Shown: positions 7,274 through 14,501 of the stretch, piece after piece | Layout: each line of letters begins with the position of its first letter | How positions within the stretch are numbered: the stretch's first letter is position 1 | Assembly: GCA_964362625.1 (NCBI GenBank) | Contig: CAYIFA010000010.1 | Coordinates: 1-22,385, forward strand | DNA: 22,385 nt | From: CAYIFA01 sp964362625 | GTDB taxonomy: Bacteria; Patescibacteriota; Minisyncoccia; 1-14-0-10-42-19 | Direction: 5' to 3' | Position numbers and translations under genes: made by a program | The notes under the pieces: generated by a model | The model's input: only the letters and a program-made list of their open reading frames with translations | Told to the model about the DNA's origin: nothing | Database searches by the model: none

Positions 7274-8316
7274 TCACGTCCTCGGCTTTCAAAATAACCG
7301 GCCGGATAATCAAAACGCGGATTCCAAACCATCCAGCTTTTTATGCCCATTGCATCTAACGCTTCTATTTGCTTTCTAAAAACAGTCGGAGAATATTCAA
7401 CTCTTTTGCCGCAGCCATAAATATTGGCGATACTAAATCCTTGCAGCCATGGCCGTGTTTCTTTGGCAAGCCCAGCCTTAGTCAATATAGACGACCCCTT
7501 GATTAACGATTCACGATAAACTGTATAAGGATGGGAATTGGGGTCAGCGAACCCGAAAGCGCCGCACCCGAAATGCGAAGGATAGAGCATCGGAGCAATA
7601 ATATCAAAATACTTGGCCATGCTTATTAACCGCTGGCCGACTCCTTCTTCCGCTCCATTTATGTGTACGTAACCAAAGATATCTGCCGAGATAGGAACAT
7701 CAGGATAGTGTGTACGAATGCGATCAGATAATTTTGCAAAAAATTTTTCAAGCACATCGTATTTAGAAACTTGGCTCGACCAATAAGGATAAACCATATT
7801 TTTCATATCGCCATCAGAGGGAAAACGAATATAGTCAAAATTCAGTTCTCCGCAGCCTGCCTCAATACTCCGTAAAGCAATATCAATATTGTGCGCCCAA
7901 AAAATTTCAGCCGCTGGATCTATCCAATATCTTTTCCATTTCTTTTTCCCGCTCCACCAAAAATTTCCGTCACGGCGTTTTATCGCTAATTTGGGGTGTA
8001 GGCCGGCATAATGCGAATCCTGAAAAATCACCATCCGACAAACAACAAAAATTCCATTTTCGCGGAAACGGCGAATAACGGCCTTATGCCGATCATCCAA
8101 AAATTCTCTCCCGACTTTAGTATCAAGCACTACCGCATTAACCTCAGTGCCTTTTATCAAATTGTTAATGATCTGCGACTGCCGATCTAATGATATAGTT
8201 GGCGGACCAAGATATATTGCCCGAACCGGCTCACGCTCTCCAGCCGAAGCCCGAGTCATAACGCCGCAGGCGAAAAATAAAACCACCAATGCCGCGACGC
8301 AGCAAATTCGCTTCAT
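7270..8316 (-). CDS. Exported putative glycoside hydrolase (DUF4015 type)
   Basis: The start is taken as ATG 8316 because AGGAGG lies ten bases before it; the in-frame TTG at 8322 is only about four bases from that site. The product has 348 residues with a signal peptide (cleavage near ASA|GE at 26). The body looks like a TIM-barrel hydrolase: strand AVVLDTK at 61-67, RENGIFVVCRMVIF near 85-98, and the hallmark FDYIRFPSDG at 160-169, as in putative glycosyl hydrolases of the DUF4015 group, followed by ISADIFGY and IIAPMLYPSH strands. Its substrate is unknown; a surface or cell-wall glycan is a reasonable guess from its coupling to a DUF5715 peptidase. Six cysteines lie in the exported part. 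Confidence 0.82.
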   Translation of the reverse strand: MKRICCVAALVVLFFACGVMTRASAGEREPVRAIYLGPPTISLDRQSQIINNLIKGTEVNAVVLDTKVGREFLDDRHKAVIRRFRENGIFVVCRMVIFQDSHYAGLHPKLAIKRRDGNFWWSGKKKWKRYWIDPAAEIFWAHNIDIALRSIEAGCGELNFDYIRFPSDGDMKNMVYPYWSSQVSKYDVLEKFFAKLSDRIRTHYPDVPISADIFGYVHINGAEEGVGQRLISMAKYFDIIAPMLYPSHFGCGAFGFADPNSHPYTVYRESLIKGSSILTKAGLAKETRPWLQGFSIANIYGCGKRVEYSPTVFRKQIEALDAMGIKSWMVWNPRFDYPAGYFESRGRE

Positions 8317-8369
8317 CGGCAAAAGACCTCCTTCGTATTCTAATATCTTATTTAATTATATGTGGGAAT

Positions 8370-8398
8370 TTGACAAATAGCACATAATATACTATCCT
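8370..8398 (+). promoter_or_regulatory. Putative promoter upstream of the ABC exporter leader
   Basis: TTGACA (8370-8375), a 17-base spacer and TATCCT (8393-8398). Transcription would begin near 8405, so the mRNA would contain the palindromes and the switch region before the ABC gene at 8576. The -35 is perfect and the -10 is imperfect. Confidence 0.5.
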
Positions 8399-8404
8399 TC
8401 TTTC

Positions 8405-8424
8405 TATGATGCCTAAGCATCATA
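8405..8424. promoter_or_regulatory. Perfect 20-base palindrome, possible operator
   Basis: TATGATGC, CTAA, GCATCATA: an 8-base perfect inverted repeat with a four-base centre, right after the promoter at 8370-8398 and between two divergent genes. It could be a repressor site or an RNA hairpin at the very 5' end of the transcript. Confidence 0.45.
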
Positions 8425-8440
8425 ATCAAATAAGAGTTCG

Positions 8441-8455
8441 GTCATTTGTTATGAC
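8441..8455. promoter_or_regulatory. Second short inverted repeat between the divergent genes
   Basis: GTCAT (8441-8445), TTGTT, ATGAC (8451-8455), extendable by TTC/GAA with one bulged base. Shorter and less certain than the palindrome at 8405. Confidence 0.3.
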
Positions 8456-8475
8456 GAATTACGAAACAAAGGCCC

Positions 8476-8540
8476 TACCGGGTTGACGTGTTTTGCGTTA
8501 TAATGCGCCGCGCCACACTCGGTAAACAGCCGGGTTTTTT
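8476..8540 (+). promoter_or_regulatory. Candidate terminator/antiterminator (attenuator) leader of the ABC exporter gene
   Basis: A terminator-like hairpin, ACTCGG (8517-8522) with CCGGGT (8530-8535), is followed by six Ts (8535-8540), only 35 bases before the start codon. The same ACTCGGTA (8517-8524) can pair over eight bases with the upstream TACCGGGT (8476-8483). The two pairings exclude each other, as in a transcription attenuator. A TATAAT at 8499-8504 lies between the arms and could give a short transcript lacking the antiterminator arm. The ligand or trigger is unknown. Confidence 0.45.
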
Positions 8541-8575
8541 GTTCTTTAAAAACCAAAAACTAGAAAGGAGGCAAA

Positions 8576-10459
8576 ATGGGGGCTGTCTTCGTGCAGTTCA
8601 TTCATAGCTGGGATGAACGGATAAAAGCGTTAAAAGAAAGCGTTGGGGTATGCCGATGGATTTGGAAAGAGTTAATTAACGAAAGCAGTAAAAAGTGGGC
8701 GTCGAAAATGATGACGGCGCTCGCGATATCAACGGTATTCGGAGTAATGCAGCCATGGCTGCTTAAATTCACTTTTGACGGCCTCACCACCGCAAATCGC
8801 ACATTGATCTATTTTGGCCTGGGAGCATTTCTCGGCTGCAGGTTGATCCAGAGCGTCTGCTACCACATATATATGACCGCCAGAGAATGGGTGGCCGGAG
8901 AAAATGCCGGGCATCTGGATAAAAGATCCGCAGAATTGTTTTTTGAAAAATCGCTCGGGCAACATATACAAGATGGCGCTGTTCTTAATGCTTCAAATAT
9001 GGAAAAAGGGAGAAGCCAGGTCTTAAATATCGAAAACATGCTGATATTCGATGGCTTCCAATCAATCCTCGAACTCGCGCTATCATTTATTTTTCTGTGG
9101 TTCTTGAGCCCAATAGCCGGATTGATAATGACCCTGCTTTTATTGCAATATGTGACCTTATCTATTTATCTCAATCAACAAGTAATAGAAGTATGTATGC
9201 CGATCGATAAACAATTCCGCAAATTGAACCGGCACATAAAAGAACGTTGGGATAAAGTTGAACGGGTAAAGAATTGCGGCAAAGAAACTGAAGAGGTCGG
9301 GGTTATCGTTTCGTGGTTCGGTCGAATCATAAGACAAGACCGAGACTTCTGGATTTGGATGATTAAAATTTTTACCGTAAGAGGGCTCACTAAAACCGCC
9401 GCGATAATGATAGTCATTTCTTATGGCGCGTGGCGGGTATGGCATGGCGATTGGACCATCGGCGTACTCTATCCGCTTTATAGTTGGAGCACGCAAGTTG
9501 CTGAAAATTTATGGCGAATTGGTCACATCGAACACCAAGTAAACTGGAATATGCCGGCTGTCCGGTCAATGAAGCAGGCGCTTACGCTCGAACCGCGGGT
9601 TACCGATAGTAAAGATGCGGTGGTTATCCCACCGGAAAACGGAATTCTGGTAAAATTTTCTAAAGTAACGCATGCTTATCCGGCTTTCGGAATAGAAGAA
9701 GAGAGAACTACGGAAAAATTGCCGCAAAAAATATTGGACAATGTTTCGTTTACAATCAAACCCGGAGAAAAAGTCGGGCTAATCGGATCGAGCGGCGCCG
9801 GCAAAACAACCATCATACGGCTTCTACAAAGATACATGGACCCGAATGAAGGCGCAATTCTGATAAACGGTATTGACTTAAAAAATATTCAGCTATCATC
9901 GTGGCTAGGAATGCTCGCCTATATTCCACAGCAAGCCCAGATATTTGACGGAACCATCAAATACAATATGACCTATGGGCTTACTCCTGACGACCGAGAA
10001 AAAGTTAGCGACGAAGAACTCTGGGATATCATGCGGCGTCTGCAAATAGATTTTGGCGAGCGGCTGACAGACGGCCTCGACACTCTGGTTGGCAGAAACG
10101 GCCTCAAATTATCCGGCGGGCAAGCGCAAAGGTTAATGATCGGCGCTGCGGCCATTCAAAAACCCTCATTCATGCTCATTGATGAAGCAACCAGCAGTCT
10201 GGATTCAACAACCGAGAAAGCTGTTCAAAAGGGGCTTGCCGAAGTTCTGCACAAAAACATGAGTGCCTTGATTATTACTCACCGCCTAAGCACTATCCGC
10301 GGCATATGCAACAAATTTGTGGTTCTGAAAGCGAGCGACTTACTGCAAAATGGCGACCCGCAAGTTGAAGCCGTGGCCTATGGATTTGAAGAGTTATATC
10401 AAAAATCGATGGTCTTCCGGGCCCTAGCCCGTGACCAAGAGATAGCGATAAAAAATTGA
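8576..10459 (+). CDS. ABC exporter half-transporter (membrane domain fused to ATPase)
   Basis: ATG at 8576 with AGGAGG four bases before it; 627 residues. The N-terminal part holds the transmembrane domain (hydrophobic segments near 44-62, 76-100, 160-180, 182-198, 270-285 and 294-308), and the nucleotide-binding domain covers about 358-600. Visible ATPase motifs: Walker A GSSGAGKT (404-411), Q-loop IPQQ (450-453), signature LSGGQ (513-517), Walker B FMLIDE (532-537) and the switch histidine H569. All are intact, so it should work as a homodimer pumping a lipid, peptide or drug outward; the substrate cannot be told. It is monocistronic: a palindrome-rich leader with a possible attenuator lies before it and a terminator follows directly. 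Confidence 0.92.
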   Translation: MGAVFVQFIHSWDERIKALKESVGVCRWIWKELINESSKKWASKMMTALAISTVFGVMQPWLLKFTFDGLTTANRTLIYFGLGAFLGCRLIQSVCYHIYMTAREWVAGENAGHLDKRSAELFFEKSLGQHIQDGAVLNASNMEKGRSQVLNIENMLIFDGFQSILELALSFIFLWFLSPIAGLIMTLLLLQYVTLSIYLNQQVIEVCMPIDKQFRKLNRHIKERWDKVERVKNCGKETEEVGVIVSWFGRIIRQDRDFWIWMIKIFTVRGLTKTAAIMIVISYGAWRVWHGDWTIGVLYPLYSWSTQVAENLWRIGHIEHQVNWNMPAVRSMKQALTLEPRVTDSKDAVVIPPENGILVKFSKVTHAYPAFGIEEERTTEKLPQKILDNVSFTIKPGEKVGLIGSSGAGKTTIIRLLQRYMDPNEGAILINGIDLKNIQLSSWLGMLAYIPQQAQIFDGTIKYNMTYGLTPDDREKVSDEELWDIMRRLQIDFGERLTDGLDTLVGRNGLKLSGGQAQRLMIGAAAIQKPSFMLIDEATSSLDSTTEKAVQKGLAEVLHKNMSALIITHRLSTIRGICNKFVVLKASDLLQNGDPQVEAVAYGFEELYQKSMVFRALARDQEIAIKN

Positions 10460-10468
10460 GTGAAACGC

Positions 10469-10502
10469 AAAACCACTCCGGAAAATTCCGGCGTGGTTTT
10501 TT
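10469..10502. terminator. Bidirectional terminator between the ABC exporter gene and dnaG
   Basis: AAAACCAC-T-CCGG (10469-10481) pairs with CCGG-C-GTGGTTTT (10488-10500) around an AAAATT loop with one internal mismatch, followed by TT. The A-rich left arm gives a T-rich end on the minus strand too, where it follows the dnaG stop codon (10501-10503). Confidence 0.8.
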
Positions 10503-12225
10503 AAATACGAATGACATTGAGCTCTGCCGAAAGTTTTTTAAATTCATCCACTTTTTTCTGAAGTTCTTCGGTTTTGCCGCCTTGCTCAGCTTCGCGGATT
10601 TGGTTAGAAAGATTCGTGAGCCGTTCCTTGATATCTTCACGCCGCAATTCCTTAGCCAAAGATTGAATTTCGGAGATCGCCACCTCGACGGTGCCGGCGG
10701 AAATTTCCGCCGCCAGCGCCAATTTTTTAAGGTAATGGTCATGCGAAGTGGCGCCCGCTAAAACATTGCGAAACATTTCGCGACGGGCTTCCGAAAACCA
10801 TTCCGACCGGCAATCGGCTAATGCCGGGGTAGCCGGATACATCACCGCCAAACCCAAGATTCTTTCTTCTATTAAATCCTTACGTGTTTTCGGAAAATCT
10901 CGTTGACCAGCGCCGTGCAATATTTCTTCCGGCGGCAAATTTTTCTGCAATTTTTTTATAGAATTCCATAATGACTCGTCTGGCAAATTTAATCTTTGAG
11001 AAATAACCTCAACCCAATGAGCCCGATCTATTTCGCTCCTAACAGAAGCGACATGCGGCAATACGCGCCTCTCTGCCATCAGCCGCAATTCCCGCTGGTC
11101 ACTGTGGGTTTTTTCTAAAACATCCATCAAAAATTCTATGACCGGTTTAGCACTCGCCGCCAAATTCTTCCATTCTTCAGGATTGTCCAAAATCAAATCT
11201 GCCGGGTCTTTACCGTGCGGCAAAACTATGGCTTTGACGTCAAAGCCTTGGGCGAACGCAAGCGCCACTCCCCTTTCAGAAGCGTTGATTCCGGCGGCAT
11301 CCATATCGAAGGACATTATCAAATTGTCAGCGAGCCGCCGAACACTCCTTAAATGTTCCGGCGTAAGCGCGGTTCCGGAAACTGCCACGGCATTCATGAC
11401 TCCGGCTTGATGCGACATAATCAAATCCATCTGTCCTTCAACCAAAATCACGGTGTCCTGTTTCCTTATTTCCGACTTAGCCCGGTCAAAACCATAAAGT
11501 AGTTTAGATTTGTCATAGAAGATCGTGTTTGGCGTATTCACGTATTTGGAATCGGCATCCTTTTGACCAGACGCGTCTTTTTCAAATATGCGTCCGGAAA
11601 AGCCAACAGTTCTTCCGGAAGAATCAAACAATGGAAACATTATTCGCGAACGAAAACGATCGTAATATCCCCCGCCTTCTTTTTTTATGGCGAGCCCGAC
11701 CTTTTCGGATTCAAATTCGCTATAGCCCTTAGTTTTCAAATGTCCAAGCAAATTCTCCCACCCCGGTTCGGCATACCCCAGCCGGAAATGCTTGGCAGTT
11801 TCGCCGGTCATTCCGCGTTCCGATAAATACAAACCGACGTCTTTACGGCGCACCAGATTGGTCTCGTAAAATTTTGCGGCGTCATTAAGCAGATTCAACA
11901 GGCGAGTGCGCTCCGAACGAATCTGCGGATCTTCACGATGTAAAATTACCCCAGTCTTTTCCGCGAGTATCCGCAAGGCCTCCGGAAATTCAACATTTTC
12001 TATCTTTTGGACAAATTCAAAATGATCGCCGCCGGAGCTACAGCCGAAACAATGCCAGGCCTGGCGAGATGGCGAAACAAAAAATGAAGGAGTTTTTTCG
12101 TTATGAAAAGGGCAACGCGCCTTAAAGTTAACCCCGGCTTTTTCGAGTTTAATATAGGCCTGAACCAGATCGACAATACTCAGCCGAGACTTGATTTCTT
12201 CAATTGGGGAGGTCATGGTGACCAT
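10501..12225 (-). CDS. dnaG: DNA primase DnaG
   Basis: DNA primase, which makes the RNA primers for chromosome replication in partnership with the DnaB helicase. The 574 residues are in the usual range. The N-terminal CHC2 zinc finger has C38-x2-H41 and C59-x2-C62; the TOPRIM core carries VEGQMD (E263) and SFDMDAAG (D307, D309); the catalytic N-terminal region ends near 345 and a helical C-terminal region, probably helicase-binding, runs from about 440 to the end. The ATG at 12225 has no Shine-Dalgarno site; a TAAAAT box ends six bases before it, so the message may be leaderless. A second ATG three codons in is possible. It shares a bidirectional terminator with the ABC exporter gene. Confidence 0.95.
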   Translation of the reverse strand: MVTMTSPIEEIKSRLSIVDLVQAYIKLEKAGVNFKARCPFHNEKTPSFFVSPSRQAWHCFGCSSGGDHFEFVQKIENVEFPEALRILAEKTGVILHREDPQIRSERTRLLNLLNDAAKFYETNLVRRKDVGLYLSERGMTGETAKHFRLGYAEPGWENLLGHLKTKGYSEFESEKVGLAIKKEGGGYYDRFRSRIMFPLFDSSGRTVGFSGRIFEKDASGQKDADSKYVNTPNTIFYDKSKLLYGFDRAKSEIRKQDTVILVEGQMDLIMSHQAGVMNAVAVSGTALTPEHLRSVRRLADNLIMSFDMDAAGINASERGVALAFAQGFDVKAIVLPHGKDPADLILDNPEEWKNLAASAKPVIEFLMDVLEKTHSDQRELRLMAERRVLPHVASVRSEIDRAHWVEVISQRLNLPDESLWNSIKKLQKNLPPEEILHGAGQRDFPKTRKDLIEERILGLAVMYPATPALADCRSEWFSEARREMFRNVLAGATSHDHYLKKLALAAEISAGTVEVAISEIQSLAKELRREDIKERLTNLSNQIREAEQGGKTEELQKKVDEFKKLSAELNVIRI

Positions 12226-12231
12226 ATTGAT

Positions 12232-12237
12232 ATTTTA
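12232..12237 (-). promoter_or_regulatory. Putative -10 box placing dnaG transcription at its start codon
   Basis: The minus strand reads TAAAAT, five of six matches to consensus. The start codon begins seven bases downstream, where transcription would normally start. No good -35 box was found. Confidence 0.4.
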
Positions 12238-12286
12238 TCTTAATTCACAATGAAGCGATATTCAACGAAACTAAAATAGAGTTTTA

Positions 12287-12295
12287 TGTTAAAAT
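12287..12295 (+). promoter_or_regulatory. Extended -10 promoter for the 12334 gene
   Basis: TGTTAAAAT, i.e. TG-n-TAAAAT. Transcription would start near 12302, which rules out the in-frame ATG at 12286 as the translation start. An overlapping TATAAT lies at 12295-12300. Confidence 0.45.
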
Positions 12296-12333
12296 ATAAT
12301 AAGTCGCTTATTTATCTAATTATCCAAAACCAT

Positions 12334-12669
12334 ATGGGAATATTCTTTAAAAGTTTTCCGGCCAAAAAAAGCGCGCCGGAGCCGAGCTCAGCTCGACCAG
12401 AGCCGAAAAAGACCGGGAGTGTTTCGGAATATGAATTAAAAAACCGTGTAAACCGAGACCTTTCTCACGACTTTAACTGGTATGACCGAAGAGCTATTGG
12501 CGATGTCTTATCCGGGCATTTAGACCAAGACAAAGGCCAAATGATCCACGACTACAAAAAAGTCACACCGGATGAATTGAAATCAGCCGCCGACACTCTC
12601 AAGAAAAACCACGGCTGGTCCAATGATAAGGTCAAAAAATTCACGGATGCGATGGAAAAGCAGATGTAG
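12334..12669 (+). CDS. Small charged protein of unknown function
   Basis: I start this at ATG 12334, because the in-frame ATG at 12286 lies upstream of the likely promoter and encodes an implausible leader. The 111 residues begin MGIFFKSF, followed by a Pro/Ser/Lys-rich stretch (9-30) that is probably disordered, and then a soluble, mostly helical domain (about 32-111) rich in Asp, Lys and Tyr. No Shine-Dalgarno site and no signal peptide are seen, and no family is recognised. Another small gene follows eight bases after the stop, so they are probably one transcript. Small proteins of this build are common in Patescibacteria, but no function is known to me. Confidence 0.65.
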   Translation: MGIFFKSFPAKKSAPEPSSARPEPKKTGSVSEYELKNRVNRDLSHDFNWYDRRAIGDVLSGHLDQDKGQMIHDYKKVTPDELKSAADTLKKNHGWSNDKVKKFTDAMEKQM

Positions 12670-12677
12670 AAAATATT

Positions 12678-12938
12678 ATGGACGAGGAAATAAAAAAACT
12701 GCTAAAACGAAATATCGAGATATCACAAGAAACTCTTTCTTATGTAAGGAGCATCAACCGGCAGTTCATATGGCAGAGATTCTTCCGAATTATCAAATGG
12801 GGGCTGATAATCGGTCTTTTGGTCTTCGGTTTTATTCAATTACAACCCTACGTTGACTCTTTTGCCGGAATATTAGATAATCTCAAGAATACGTTCTCCG
12901 GGGTTTCAAATATCTTGCCGGAAACAAACAGGCAGTAA
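12678..12938 (+). CDS. Small single-pass membrane protein of unknown function
   Basis: An 86-residue protein with a charged, coiled-coil-like N-terminus (residues 1-30), one membrane helix (about 38-55) and a short C-terminal part. The positive residues just before the helix (RFFRIIKW) suggest an inside N-terminus. There is no Shine-Dalgarno site. It follows the preceding gene by eight bases and precedes tRNA-Ser by about 20 bases. It resembles small membrane proteins repeatedly found in Parcubacteria; no function is known to me. Confidence 0.65.
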   Translation: MDEEIKKLLKRNIEISQETLSYVRSINRQFIWQRFFRIIKWGLIIGLLVFGFIQLQPYVDSFAGILDNLKNTFSGVSNILPETNRQ

Positions 12939-12957
12939 AAATTGCTGGAAGCAAGAT

Positions 12958-13039
12958 GGAGGGCTCGCCTAATGGCATGGCACCGGTCTTGAAAACCGGA
13001 GGGAGCAATCCCTTAGAGGTTCGACTCCTCTGCCCTCCG
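12958..13039 (+). tRNA. tRNA-Ser (anticodon TGA)
   Basis: Acceptor stem GGAGGGC/GCCCTCC, anticodon stem CCGGT/ACCGG with loop CTTGAAA, a long class II variable arm (GGGA/TCCC) as expected for serine, and a T arm AGAGG-TTCGACT-CCTCT. The anticodon TGA reads UCA (and other UCN by wobble). The discriminator is G. No CCA is encoded; a run of seven Ts follows immediately and may end transcription. Confidence 0.95.
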
Positions 13040-13062
13040 TTTTTTTCTTAGAATGGATTTAT

Positions 13063-13116
13063 AGCGGGAAAAACCGGAAGGTCCGAAAGGACCTCGGAGG
13101 TCCGAATCCTCCCGCT
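13063..13116 (+). ncRNA. Compact tRNA-like structured element downstream of tRNA-Ser
   Basis: AGCGGGA (13063-13069) pairs perfectly with TCCCGCT (13110-13116), a seven-base stem like an acceptor. Inside is a strong hairpin with CCG/CGG, a two-base bulge, AGGTCC/GGACCT and a GAAA tetraloop (13074-13097). An alternative T-arm-like fold uses GGAGG-TCCGAAT-CCTCC (13096-13112). The repeat AGGTCCGAA occurs twice (13079, 13098). It may be a decayed tRNA, an unusual small RNA or a complex terminator; it is not a functional tRNA. Confidence 0.35.
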
Positions 13117-13130
13117 TTCGTTTTAACTTT

Positions 13131-13373
13131 TTATTTTTTTCCCGTCTCCTCTTTCCTCAAAAATTTCAACAAGTAAACTGTCACTAACACTAAAATTACC
13201 GTGACCAGAACCGCATAGATTAATTTTGCTAACACGCTATCTTGGTTCAAGGGAAAGAGGTATTCAATAAGCGCTTTTACGGCGTCATTCCAGGCGAGCC
13301 CGGCGACTAAACCAAAAGCGGCGGTTAGATAAGTAAAGATTTTTTCGCGGATTTCTTTTCTTAGATTAACCAT
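13131..13373 (-). CDS. DUF5654 family small membrane protein
   Basis: Eighty residues with two membrane helices (about 13-33 and 47-69), a basic N-terminus and a Lys-rich C-terminus. The segment GLVAGLAWNDAVKALI and the following LAKLIYAVLVT are typical of DUF5654, a family of small two-helix proteins of unknown function that is common in Patescibacteria and archaea. A TATAAT box (13394-13399) puts the start of transcription about 14 bases before the ATG, and there is no Shine-Dalgarno site. It converges on tRNA-Ser and the structured element at 13063. Confidence 0.8.
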   Translation of the reverse strand: MVNLRKEIREKIFTYLTAAFGLVAGLAWNDAVKALIEYLFPLNQDSVLAKLIYAVLVTVILVLVTVYLLKFLRKEETGKK

Positions 13374-13393
13374 ACTTTATATTTTATTTTTTA

Positions 13394-13399
13394 ATTATA
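13394..13399 (-). promoter_or_regulatory. -10 box of the DUF5654 gene
   Basis: A perfect TATAAT on the minus strand, 20 bases before the ATG at 13373; no clear -35 box. Confidence 0.5.
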
Positions 13400-13427
13400 C
13401 AACCATATCATATTGATAGAAAAGGAA

Positions 13428-13452
13428 AACGAACGTCTTGGCGACGTCCGTT
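13428..13452 (-). terminator. Intrinsic terminator of the 13479 gene
   Basis: On the minus strand AACGGACGTC, GCCAA loop, GACGTTCGTT, with one G-T pair, followed by TTCCTTTTC. It lies 26 bases after the stop codon. Confidence 0.75.
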
Positions 13453-13478
13453 CTGGTTCGAATTATTCTCGCAATCAG

Positions 13479-14426
13479 TTATGATACTCGGCCGGATTGG
13501 GCGCACTCCTGCGCAATCTTAAGAATGGTCTCCTTCGATAAAGCGCTATCCCGGCCCTTGCCCATGGGCGAAGAAACGATACTACGCGGACCGCCCCATG
13601 CATAGCCCTTGTTCTCAAGCTCGGCAACGCTTAATCCTCTTGCTTCGGCTTCCGCGGCGTTGATTTTTTCTTCAAATCCGCGCCGGTCAAAAACGTTTGG
13701 CTGACGCAGGACGCTCCAACGCTGTTGGGTGCCGCCGGCGGGCAAAACATACGCGGAGTCGAAGACGACGACAACTGGATAGCGCCGGCCGCCCCAATCC
13801 CGAGCGCTGCCGTATTCACCAGGAACGGTGATAAACGCAACGGCTCCCAACATCTCTACATCGAAGTTTTTGAAGTTTCTTTTCTTAAGCGCGGCTACGG
13901 AGCTGATCTCTCGACTCGGCATCCCGTTGATTAGTATACGTCCGATTTCAAGAACTTTCGCCTCAATGGTCGGCCAACGCGAGTCAGAACTATTGATTAT
14001 GACCTGGATGGCATCAGTTGTATCTCCCATATTCGCGCTGGCAAGATGCGGATGGGCAACACAAGCATTATGAAAACCCATCCGGTCCAAAGCGCCAATC
14101 CAAGAAACCAGATATTTATCAATAAAATCTTCTCTCCCTTGGGCACGCAGCATAAGAACAGCCATAGCGCCCAAAGAATCTTTATCCTGGCGGATGGTTA
14201 CCAAACACGCTCCGCCCGGCGGCAAAGGGTACATCAGAGCTTCTTCGATAGCCGATGAACTGCCTCCGCTATAATGCTGAGGATCGATATTCCCCAACCC
14301 GCAACGAGCCGCAAGAGTTGGCGAGGTTACTTCTATACCAAGAGTGCACTCCCCCAACAACGTATTATTGTGCAGGTCTGCTTCTGGCGAGACGTCTGTA
14401 AGCAGAATTCCGTATTGGTACTTCAA
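13479..14426 (-). CDS. Protein of unknown function with a DHH-like DxDSxGA motif
   Basis: Starts at TTG 14426, with a GAGGGGG site six bases upstream and a strong promoter at 14457-14485; 315 residues, soluble, no signal peptide. Two stretches stand out: GNIDPQH at 45-51 and DKDSLGA at 81-87. The latter recalls the DxDSxGA signature of DHH-superfamily phosphoesterases, but the DHH triad itself is not seen, so this is only a hint. Later segments (WGGRRYPVVVVFD and a C-terminal RSIVSSPMGK) look conserved in style. Similar proteins may exist in other Patescibacteria. Its own promoter and terminator make it a single-gene unit. Confidence 0.7.
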   Translation of the reverse strand: MKYQYGILLTDVSPEADLHNNTLLGECTLGIEVTSPTLAARCGLGNIDPQHYSGGSSSAIEEALMYPLPPGGACLVTIRQDKDSLGAMAVLMLRAQGREDFIDKYLVSWIGALDRMGFHNACVAHPHLASANMGDTTDAIQVIINSSDSRWPTIEAKVLEIGRILINGMPSREISSVAALKKRNFKNFDVEMLGAVAFITVPGEYGSARDWGGRRYPVVVVFDSAYVLPAGGTQQRWSVLRQPNVFDRRGFEEKINAAEAEARGLSVAELENKGYAWGGPRSIVSSPMGKGRDSALSKETILKIAQECAQSGRVS

Positions 14427-14456
14427 AGTGCGCCCCCTCTTCTTTATTCTGCCGTA

Positions 14457-14485
14457 TTTATATCAAATTTTGTTAAAAAAGTCAA
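14457..14485 (-). promoter_or_regulatory. Strong promoter of the 13479 gene
   Basis: On the minus strand TTGACT (14480-14485), a 17-base spacer and TATAAA (14457-14462). It begins only about 17 bases after the M48 protease stop codon, so the two genes are separately started. Confidence 0.8.
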
Positions 14486-14501
14486 GTTTTTCCAGATGAG
14501 T

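Noticed and set aside
8483..8504. TTGACG and TATAAT as a complete promoter
   Set aside because: The spacer is only ten bases, too short for a sigma70 -35/-10 pair; only the -10 box is kept as a possible element.
10293..10742. 149-residue minus-strand open frame spanning the end of the ABC gene and dnaG
   Set aside because: It overlaps two well-supported genes and crosses their shared terminator; its basic, low-complexity product resembles no protein.
12286..12333. ATG 12286 as start of the small 12334 protein
   Set aside because: It is upstream of the extended -10 promoter, so it would not be in the transcript.
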